Source: Streptomyces silvae (GTDB taxonomy: Bacteria; Actinomycetota; Actinomycetes; Streptomycetales; Streptomycetaceae). From it: a DNA stretch of 47,304 nucleotides. The notes under the pieces were generated by a model, which was given only the letters and a program-made list of their open reading frames with translations, had not been told where the DNA came from and searched no databases. Each line of letters opens with the position of its first letter. The stretch's first letter is position 1. The stretch is taken from positions 1 through 47,304 of the forward strand of contig NZ_JAERUC010000150.1 in assembly GCF_016745505.1 (NCBI RefSeq), in the 5' to 3' direction. Both the position numbers and the translations under genes were made by a program. Positions 41,853-47,304 of the stretch are shown here, piece by piece.

Positions 41853-42362
41853 TTAGTTCGCGAGCCGGCGCAGCGCGGCGACGGCACGGTCGGTGATTTC
41901 CTCGGGGGTGCCGGACACGTCGACGGCGACGCCCGCCTCGTCCTCCTGCAGCGGCTGCAGGGTGGCGAACTGGGAGTCGAGCAGCGCGGTCGGCATGAAG
42001 TGGCCCTTGCGGTCCGCCATGCGGTGTTCGATGAGGGACCGGTCGCCGGTCAGATGCAGGAAGACGGCACCGGGGGCCTCGGCCCGCAGCCGGTCGCGGT
42101 ACGCGCGCTTGAGCGCCGAACTGCTGACGACGCCACCGAGCCCCGCCCGGCCGTGCGCCCACTGCCCGATCGCGTCCAGCCAGGGCCAGCGGTCGTCGTC
42201 GTCCAGAGGCGTTCCGGCGGACATCTTGGCGATGTTGGCCGGCGGGTGGAAGTCGTCGCCCTCGGCGTAGGGGACGCCCAGTGCGTCGGCGAGCAGGGGG
42301 CCGATCGTGGTCTTGCCCGTCCCTGCTACGCCCATCACCACGACGACGTGGGGGGTGCTCAT
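41853..42362 (-). CDS. gntK: Gluconokinase
   Basis: A 169-residue P-loop kinase that phosphorylates gluconate to 6-phosphogluconate for the pentose phosphate pathway. The Walker A loop GVAGTGKTT is near residue 11, and GDDFHPPANIAKM and HLTGDRSLIEHRM are typical of GntK. The ATG at 42362 has GAGG 6 bases upstream; the in-frame start at 42401 is less well supported. It is transcribed with gntP, divergently from gntR. Confidence 0.94.
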   Translation of the reverse strand: MSTPHVVVVMGVAGTGKTTIGPLLADALGVPYAEGDDFHPPANIAKMSAGTPLDDDDRWPWLDAIGQWAHGRAGLGGVVSSSALKRAYRDRLRAEAPGAVFLHLTGDRSLIEHRMADRKGHFMPTALLDSQFATLQPLQEDEAGVAVDVSGTPEEITDRAVAALRRLAN

Positions 42363-42431
42363 TGGTGCCTCGCTGTCTTCATCGACATCGGTCCGCGACA
42401 TCGGTCCGTCGCGCTACTGAAACCCATTACA

Positions 42432-42468
42432 TACGACTTATTCAAGTGGCTGTGACATAAACGTCGTA
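42432..42468. promoter_or_regulatory. Candidate GntR operator in the gnt intergenic region
   Basis: TACGAC (42432-42437) and its complement GTCGTA (42463-42468) form an inverted repeat with a 25-base spacer in the AT-rich 144-base gap between gntK and gntR. The spacer is longer than usual for one GntR dimer, so two sites are possible. Confidence 0.35.
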
Positions 42469-42506
42469 CTTTTTGTTCCCGCAGGCCGCCCCGTAGGGTT
42501 GTGGGC

Positions 42507-43208
42507 ATGACCACACCTGCCCAGGGGCTCCATACGCATGTGCTGGACACCCTGGGCCTGGAGATCGCGGCGGGGGACAGTCCGCCCGGCCAGGTGCTGC
42601 GCACCGACGAGCTTGCCCAGCGCTTCGACGTCTCGCGCACGGTCGTACGCGAAGTGGTCCGCGTCCTGGAGTCCATGCACCTGGTCGAGTCCCGGCGCCG
42701 GGTCGGCGTGACCGTACGGCCCACCGAGGAGTGGAACGTCTACGACCCCCAGGTCATCCGCTGGCGGCTCGCCGGCTCCGACCGGCCCCGGCAGCTGCGC
42801 TCCCTCACCGTGCTGCGGTCCGCCGTCGAACCCGTCGCCGCGGGCCTCGCCGCCCGCAACGCCACCGCCGAGCAGTGCGCCGCGCTCACCGAGTGCGCCC
42901 TCGGCATGGTCGCGACCTCCCGCGGCCACCAGCTGGAGGGATACCTCCGGCACGACACCGCCTTCCACCGCATCGTGCTCAACGCCTCCGGCAACGAGAT
43001 GTTCGCGCGGCTCGGCGACGTCGTCGCCGAGGTCCTCGCGGGCCGCACCCACCACCAGGTGATGTTCGAGGACCCGGACCCCGCCGCCGTCACCCTCCAC
43101 GTCAGGCTCGCCGAGGCCGTGCGCGAGGGGGACGCCGAGGAGGCGGAACGGCTGACCAAGGAGATCGCGGTCGGCGCGCTGCACGAACTGGACGTACTCG
43201 CCCCGTGA
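42507..43208 (+). CDS. gntR: GntR-family (FadR subfamily) regulator of gluconate genes
   Basis: A 233-residue regulator with an N-terminal winged helix (LRTDELAQRFDVSRTVVREVVRVLESM) and an FCD ligand-binding domain (residues about 90-225) with LRHDTAFHRIVLNASGNEMF. The FCD histidines are in that stretch and in TLHVRLAEAVREGD. Streptomyces GntR of this position is reported to repress gntKP and to be released by gluconate-derived ligands. The ATG at 42507 has AGGG 8 bases upstream; a GTG at 42501 is too close. Confidence 0.9.
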   Translation: MTTPAQGLHTHVLDTLGLEIAAGDSPPGQVLRTDELAQRFDVSRTVVREVVRVLESMHLVESRRRVGVTVRPTEEWNVYDPQVIRWRLAGSDRPRQLRSLTVLRSAVEPVAAGLAARNATAEQCAALTECALGMVATSRGHQLEGYLRHDTAFHRIVLNASGNEMFARLGDVVAEVLAGRTHHQVMFEDPDPAAVTLHVRLAEAVREGDAEEAERLTKEIAVGALHELDVLAP

Positions 43209-43284
43209 GCGGCCCCCCGCCCGGGTACGGTGGGCGGGTTCGATCTTCGGAATTGACGGGGCAGTCGGAATGGGAGACCACGGC

Positions 43285-44370
43285 ATGGCGCAGCAGGTAC
43301 AAGGGGTCATCGCACCGGGGAAGAACGAGGCCGTTCGCGTCGAGACGATCCTGGTGCCGGACCCCGGCCCCGGCGAGGCCGTGGTCAAGATCCAGGCGTG
43401 CGGCGTCTGCCACACCGACCTGCACTACAAGCAGGGCGGCATCAACGACGACTTCCCGTTCCTGCTCGGCCACGAGGCCGCGGGTGTCGTGGAGTCCGTC
43501 GGCGACGGCGTCACGGACGTCGCGCCGGGCGACTTCGTCGTCCTCAACTGGCGTGCGGTGTGCGGCCAGTGCCGCGCCTGTCTGCGCGGCCGCCCCTGGT
43601 ACTGCTTCGACACCCACAACGCCAAGCAGAAGATGACCCTTCTGGACGGCACGGAGCTCTCCCCGGCGCTCGGCATCGGCGCGTTCGCGGAGAAGACCCT
43701 CGTCGCCGCCGGCCAGTGCACCAAGGTCGACCCCGAGGTCTCCCCGGCCGTCGCCGGACTGCTCGGCTGCGGCGTCATGGCGGGCATCGGCGCCGCCATC
43801 AACACCGGCCAGGTCGGCCGCGGCGACTCCGTCGCGGTCATCGGCTGCGGAGGCGTCGGCGACGCCGCGATCGCCGGTGCCCGGCTCGCCGGAGCGGCGA
43901 AGATCATCGCGGTCGACATCGACGACCGCAAGCTGGAGACGGCGAAGAAGATGGGCGCCACCCACACCGTCAACTCCCGTGCGGACGACCCGGTCGAGGC
44001 CATCCGCGCACTCACCGGCGGCAACGGCGCGGACGTCGTGATCGAGGCGGTCGGCCGCCCGGAGACGTACAAGCAGGCCTTCTACGCCCGCGACCTGGCC
44101 GGCACCGTCGTCCTCGTGGGTGTGCCCACGCCCGAGATGCAGCTCGAACTCCCGCTCCTGGACGTCTTCGGCCGCGGCGGCTCGCTCAAGTCCTCCTGGT
44201 ACGGCGACTGCCTGCCCTCGCGTGACTTCCCGATGCTCATCGACCTGCACCAGCAGGGCCGCCTCGACCTGGGCGCCTTCGTCACCGAGACCATCCAGCT
44301 CGGCGAGATCGAGCAGGCCTTCGCCCGCATGCACGACGGCGACGTCCTGCGCTCGGTGGTGGTGTTCTGA
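43285..44370 (+). CDS. mscR: S-(hydroxymethyl)mycothiol dehydrogenase
   Basis: A 361-residue zinc dehydrogenase that oxidises the formaldehyde-mycothiol adduct to S-formylmycothiol in the cytoplasm. The catalytic zinc residues are Cys42 (GVCHTD) and His63-Glu64, and the four structural cysteines are Cys93, Cys96, Cys99 and Cys107. IGCGGVGDAAIAGA is the nucleotide loop. The ATG at 43285 has GGGAG 8 bases upstream; an in-frame ATG at 43270 is possible. It shares one base with the start of the MBL hydrolase. The family assignment is firm, the gene symbol reflects the mycothiol-dependent formaldehyde dehydrogenases of actinobacteria. Confidence 0.9.
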   Translation: MAQQVQGVIAPGKNEAVRVETILVPDPGPGEAVVKIQACGVCHTDLHYKQGGINDDFPFLLGHEAAGVVESVGDGVTDVAPGDFVVLNWRAVCGQCRACLRGRPWYCFDTHNAKQKMTLLDGTELSPALGIGAFAEKTLVAAGQCTKVDPEVSPAVAGLLGCGVMAGIGAAINTGQVGRGDSVAVIGCGGVGDAAIAGARLAGAAKIIAVDIDDRKLETAKKMGATHTVNSRADDPVEAIRALTGGNGADVVIEAVGRPETYKQAFYARDLAGTVVLVGVPTPEMQLELPLLDVFGRGGSLKSSWYGDCLPSRDFPMLIDLHQQGRLDLGAFVTETIQLGEIEQAFARMHDGDVLRSVVVF

Positions 44371-44999
44371 TGACCGCCCGCATCGACCACCTCGTCACCT
44401 CCGGCACCTTCGCCCTCGACGGCGGCGAGTGGGACGTCGACAACAACGTCTGGATCGTCGGCGACGACACCGAGGCCGTCGTCATCGACGCCGCCCACGA
44501 CGCCGCGGCGATCCAGGCCGCGCTCGGCGGCCGTACGCTGCGCGCGATCATCTGCACCCACGCGCACAACGACCACATCGACGCGGCCCCCGCCCTCGCC
44601 GACGCGACCGGGGCGCCGATCCTGCTGCACCCCGACGACCTGGAGCTGTGGCGGCAGACCCACCCGGACCGCGCCCCCGACGCCGAACTGGCCGACGGCC
44701 AGGAGCTGGAGATCGCCGGTGTGCACCTGACGGTCCTGCACACCCCGGGCCACGCCCCGGGAGCGGTCTGCCTGTACGCCCCCGAGCTGGCCACCGTCTT
44801 CACCGGCGACACCCTCTTCCAGGGCGGCCCCGGAGCGACCGGACGGTCCTTCTCGCACTTCCCGACGATCATCGACTCCATCAGGGACCGGCTTTTCGCC
44901 CTCCCGCCGGAGACCGAGGTCCGCACCGGACACGGCGACTCCACCACCATCGGCGCGGAGGCCCCGCAGCTGGAGGACTGGATCAACCGCGGTCACTGA
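44370..44999 (+). CDS. Metallo-beta-lactamase-fold hydrolase, probable S-formylmycothiol hydrolase
   Basis: A 209-residue MBL-fold hydrolase with the THAHNDHID motif (His64, His66, Asp68, His69), HTPGHAPG, FTGDTLF and GHGDST. Its start is fused to the stop of the dehydrogenase (TGATG). The constant pairing of such a gene with mycothiol-dependent formaldehyde dehydrogenase in actinobacteria suggests it hydrolyses S-formylmycothiol to formate and mycothiol. The specific substrate is inference. It has the length of a glyoxalase II-like protein and no signal peptide. Confidence 0.88.
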   Translation: MTARIDHLVTSGTFALDGGEWDVDNNVWIVGDDTEAVVIDAAHDAAAIQAALGGRTLRAIICTHAHNDHIDAAPALADATGAPILLHPDDLELWRQTHPDRAPDAELADGQELEIAGVHLTVLHTPGHAPGAVCLYAPELATVFTGDTLFQGGPGATGRSFSHFPTIIDSIRDRLFALPPETEVRTGHGDSTTIGAEAPQLEDWINRGH

Positions 45000-45011
45000 C
45001 CGGGGGACGCC

Positions 45012-45950
45012 TCACCGGCCCGGCCACGCGGAGAGCCGCAGCCCGCTCTGGAAGCGGTGCGGCTCACCCGTGACCGGGTCGGTGAACTCCAGCACCCGCG
45101 CGAGCAGTTGCAGCGGACGCCCGTACTCGGCGTGCTCCGGCTCGGGCTCCACCACCGGATAGACCGGGTCGTTCACCAACGGCAGCCCCAGCGCGTTCAT
45201 ATGGACCCGCAGCTGATGGGTGCGGCCGGTCGCGGGCAGCAGCCGGTAGCGGCCCAGGGCGCCCCGGTGCTCCAGCAGTTCGACCCGGCTCTCGCTGTTC
45301 GCCGGCCCCGGCTCCTCGCGCGCCGCGATGACCCCGCGCTCCTTCACGATCCGGCTCCGCACGGTGCGGGGGAGCGTGAGCGCCGGATCGTACGGGGCCA
45401 CCGCCTCGTACTCCTTGCGCACCAGCCGGTCCCGGAACAGCGTCTGGTACGCGCCGCGGTCCCCGGCCCGTACGACACAGAGCACCAGGCCCGCCGTCAG
45501 CCGGTCCAGCCGGTGCGCGGGCTGCAGCTCCGGCAGGCCCAGCTCGTCCCGCAGCCGGGCGACCAGGGTCTGGGTGACATGCCGGCCGCGCGGGGTGGTG
45601 GCGAGGAAGTGCGGCTTGTCCGCGATCACCAGGCGGTCGTCGCGGTGGACGACGCCGACGGGGAAGGACACCGGCTCCTCGGGGGCGAAGTCACGGTGGA
45701 ACCAGAGGTGGCGCCCGGCGGTGTACGGCTCGTCCGCCCGCGCCGCACGGCCGTCCGCCCCGACGAAGCTTCCCTCGTCCAGCATGGCGTCCACCCGCCC
45801 GGCCCCGACCGCCCCCGCGAACCGGTCCAGCAGATGGTCCCGCACGGTGGGCCACGCCCCAGCGGGATCAGCCGGGAACCGCACCCGCACCGGGTCGACG
45901 CCGGCACGCTGGGGGAGCGGGGCGGCAGGGGGCTTCGCCCGGCCTCTCAT
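45012..45950 (-). CDS. RluA-family pseudouridine synthase
   Basis: A 312-residue RNA pseudouridine synthase. The catalytic Asp149 is in HRLDRLTAGL and GRTHQLRVHM is in the second conserved block. An N-terminal S4-like domain is weak or absent. Members modify uridines of 23S rRNA or tRNA, but the site cannot be read. The ATG at 45950 is chosen; the frame is open upstream to 46070. It converges on the MBL hydrolase with a 12-base gap, and a CAC-to-CAT region upstream has no clear promoter. Confidence 0.91.
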   Translation of the reverse strand: MRGRAKPPAAPLPQRAGVDPVRVRFPADPAGAWPTVRDHLLDRFAGAVGAGRVDAMLDEGSFVGADGRAARADEPYTAGRHLWFHRDFAPEEPVSFPVGVVHRDDRLVIADKPHFLATTPRGRHVTQTLVARLRDELGLPELQPAHRLDRLTAGLVLCVVRAGDRGAYQTLFRDRLVRKEYEAVAPYDPALTLPRTVRSRIVKERGVIAAREEPGPANSESRVELLEHRGALGRYRLLPATGRTHQLRVHMNALGLPLVNDPVYPVVEPEPEHAEYGRPLQLLARVLEFTDPVTGEPHRFQSGLRLSAWPGR

Positions 45951-46088
45951 CGCGCATCGGTCCTTGTCTCGGGTCAGGGGCCCGGAACGGACGGGCACGG
46001 CGCCTCCATCATCCCACCGCGCGGGCCCCCGGCGGACGCTCGTAGGTCCTGCCGCGTCCGCCGGGCCCATGAAACCGCCCGTTCCGTA

Positions 46089-46100
46089 GAAAGCGCTTGC
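46089..46100. promoter_or_regulatory. Candidate LacI-type operator upstream of the acetylesterase
   Basis: GAAAGCGCTTGC has the core AAGCGCTT typical of LacI-family operators in front of sugar-utilisation genes. It lies 56 bases before the acetylesterase start. The same core is in the TetR/MaoC sites, but the flanks differ here. Confidence 0.45.
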
Positions 46101-46156
46101 CGTCCGGCGCTAGGGTTCCAGTCCGTTGAATCCATTCAGCGAGAAGGAGTTCCGTC

Positions 46157-47215
46157 ATGCGCCGAGCCGGTACCGCACTGCTGGCCGCCTGCGCCGCCGT
46201 CGCCGCCCTGACCACCGCCGCCTCCGTGCCGGCCCGTGCGCAGGGGCACGTCCCCGGCGGGGACGGCCTCGGCCGGTGCAGCGGCGCCGGCCCGGTCGTC
46301 TGTCACTTCGACGTGGCCCCCGGGACGTACCGCGTCCGCCTCCTCCTCGGCGGAGGCGCGCAGCCCGGCTCCACCGCCGTCACCGCCGAGACCCGCAGAA
46401 CCATGCTCGCCGAGACGCCCAACGCGGCGGGCAGGACCGTGCGGCGCAGCTTCACCGTGGACGTCCGCGACCCCGAGGGCGAGCCCACCGGCGCCCCCGG
46501 CACCCCCGGGCTCGACCTGGTCCTCGGCGGCGCCGCCCCGCAGCTCGCGTCGGTGCGGGTCGAGCGCGTCCGCACGCCGCAGATCCTGCTCGCCGGCGAC
46601 TCCACCGTCTGCGACCAGCCGGGCGAGCCCTACGCGGGCTGGGGGCAGCACCTCCCGCAGTACCTCACCGACCGGCTCTCCGTCGCCAACTACGCGGACT
46701 CCGGAGAGGGTTCACAGTCCTTCCTGGACAACCCCGCGCTGTTCCCCGCCCTCCGGGCCCGTATCCACCACGGCGACCTCGTCCTCATCCAGCTCGCCCA
46801 CAACGACAAGGAGACCGACCGCGACACCTACCGCGCCAATCTCACCGCGATGACCGAGGGCGTACGCGCCGAGGGAGGCCGGCCCGTACTCGTCACCCCG
46901 ATCGTCCGCCGCTGGTTCAACACGGACGGCACCCTCGACAACGGCACCGCTCTCCTCGTCAACGGCCTGGGCGTCGACCTGCCCGCCCAGGTGCGCACCC
47001 TCGCCGCCGAGCAGGACATCCCGCTCGTCGACCTCACCGCCCTCACCAAGGCGCGGGTCGAGGAGCTCGGCCCCGAGGCGTCCAAGGCCCTCTACCTGTA
47101 CGACGAGAAGCGCGACAACACCCACACCTCGGTGCGCGGTGCCACCGAGTACGCCGCACTCGTCCTGGGTGAACTGCGGGATCAGAGGCTGGTGGCGCCG
47201 CACGCGGTCCGGTGA
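46157..47215 (+). CDS. Secreted SGNH esterase, rhamnogalacturonan acetylesterase-like
   Basis: A 352-residue secreted esterase that would remove acetyl groups from pectin. A signal peptide ends near Ala28. A beta-rich N-terminal domain (residues about 40-135, with CHFDVAPGTYRVRLLLGG) precedes the SGNH domain: nucleophile Ser149 in AGDSTVCD, oxyanion region YADSGEGS, HND block QLAHNDKE and the catalytic Asp320-His323 in DNTHTS. The block II glycine context differs slightly from the usual NxGxSGxxT form. The ATG at 46157 follows GAGAAGGAG. A LacI-type operator upstream suggests induction by a plant polysaccharide sugar. Confidence 0.9.
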   Translation: MRRAGTALLAACAAVAALTTAASVPARAQGHVPGGDGLGRCSGAGPVVCHFDVAPGTYRVRLLLGGGAQPGSTAVTAETRRTMLAETPNAAGRTVRRSFTVDVRDPEGEPTGAPGTPGLDLVLGGAAPQLASVRVERVRTPQILLAGDSTVCDQPGEPYAGWGQHLPQYLTDRLSVANYADSGEGSQSFLDNPALFPALRARIHHGDLVLIQLAHNDKETDRDTYRANLTAMTEGVRAEGGRPVLVTPIVRRWFNTDGTLDNGTALLVNGLGVDLPAQVRTLAAEQDIPLVDLTALTKARVEELGPEASKALYLYDEKRDNTHTSVRGATEYAALVLGELRDQRLVAPHAVR

Positions 47216-47235
47216 ACGGACCCAGGGGAAAAGCA

Positions 47236-47263
47236 AGAACCCCCAGGGTGACCTGGGGGTTCT
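47236..47263 (-). terminator. Perfect 12-bp hairpin terminator
   Basis: AGAACCCCCAGG and CCTGGGGGTTCT are perfect complements with a GTGA loop. On the minus strand the stem is followed by a T-rich TTGCTTTT, so it is best placed as the terminator of the tRNA gene. It may also stop the acetylesterase from the other side. Confidence 0.88.
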
Positions 47264-47267
47264 CCGC

Positions 47268-47304
47268 TGGTGTCCGAGGGGGGACTTGAACCCCCACGCC
47301 CGAT
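47268..47304 (-). tRNA. tRNA-Leu, partial (3' part only)
   Basis: On the minus strand the window edge cuts a tRNA. Visible are the end of a long variable arm (CGGGCGTG), a T arm with a GGGGG TTCAAGT CCCCC stem-loop, an acceptor strand CTCGGAC, discriminator A and an encoded CCA (47268-47270). The 5' acceptor would be GTCCGAG. The long variable arm and discriminator A point to Leu. The anticodon is outside the window. Confidence 0.8.

Noticed and set aside
1..47304. CRISPR arrays, insertion sequences, transposases or antibiotic biosynthesis genes
   Set aside because: No direct-repeat array, transposase motif or PKS/NRPS/terpene core was found.

Overview
The window is a high-GC actinobacterial chromosome segment, almost certainly Streptomyces. 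Reasons: GC-rich third codon positions throughout, frequent GTG starts, a mycothiol-dependent formaldehyde dehydrogenase, a [2Fe-2S] SoxR, and many TetR-controlled acyl-CoA genes. From memory, the gluconate genes, soxR and the alcohol/aldehyde dehydrogenase pair match the S. coelicolor SCO1678-SCO1710 neighbourhood read in reverse; I could not check this by alignment. No mobile element, CRISPR array, secondary-metabolite synthase or obvious defence island is visible. No stretch longer than about 245 bases lacks a gene.

Layout. 1-5.2 kb: a molybdopterin oxidoreductase, a CitMHS citrate-metal transporter and a coupled MFS transporter. 5.4-11.7 kb: an aldehyde/alcohol dehydrogenase operon, a TetR-ArsR-EamA operon on the minus strand and an acyl-CoA dehydrogenase; the two dehydrogenase units carry matching operators. 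11.8-15.2 kb: three tandem membrane-anchored paralogues of unknown function. 15.3-18.1 kb: a YiaA/B protein, a second TetR and a MaoC hydratase sharing an identical 17-bp site, then soxR and a zinc-ribbon protein. 18.3-22.5 kb: a secreted penicillin-acylase-family enzyme facing a NamZ-type (DUF1343) exo-muramidase. 22.6-29.6 kb: SDR, acyl-CoA ligase and third TetR; a secreted M28 aminopeptidase; then an APH-kinase/acyl-CoA dehydrogenase pair. 29.6-33.9 kb: HxlR regulator, two NAD(P)-type reductases, and a tightly overlapped EamA-Nudix-DUF202-DUF202 operon. 34-40.4 kb: FAD dehydrogenase, ASCH protein, TPR-like protein with an APC permease, and a Tat-exported molybdoenzyme with its cytochrome b. 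40.4-47.3 kb: divergent gluconate genes, mycothiol formaldehyde detoxification, an RluA pseudouridine synthase, a secreted SGNH acetylesterase and the 3' part of a tRNA-Leu.

The main result is regulatory. Each of the three TetR genes can be matched to a pair of near-identical palindromic sites in the window. The most interesting pair joins an SDR-acyl-CoA ligase-TetR operon to a separate APH-kinase/acyl-CoA dehydrogenase operon about 7 kb away. The combined enzyme set resembles the Pseudomonas putida levulinate (lva) pathway and the human ACAD10/ACAD11 kinase-dehydrogenase fusions, which suggests a 4-hydroxyacyl-CoA catabolic regulon. The operators, start codons and pathway assignments are inferences from sequence reading only.
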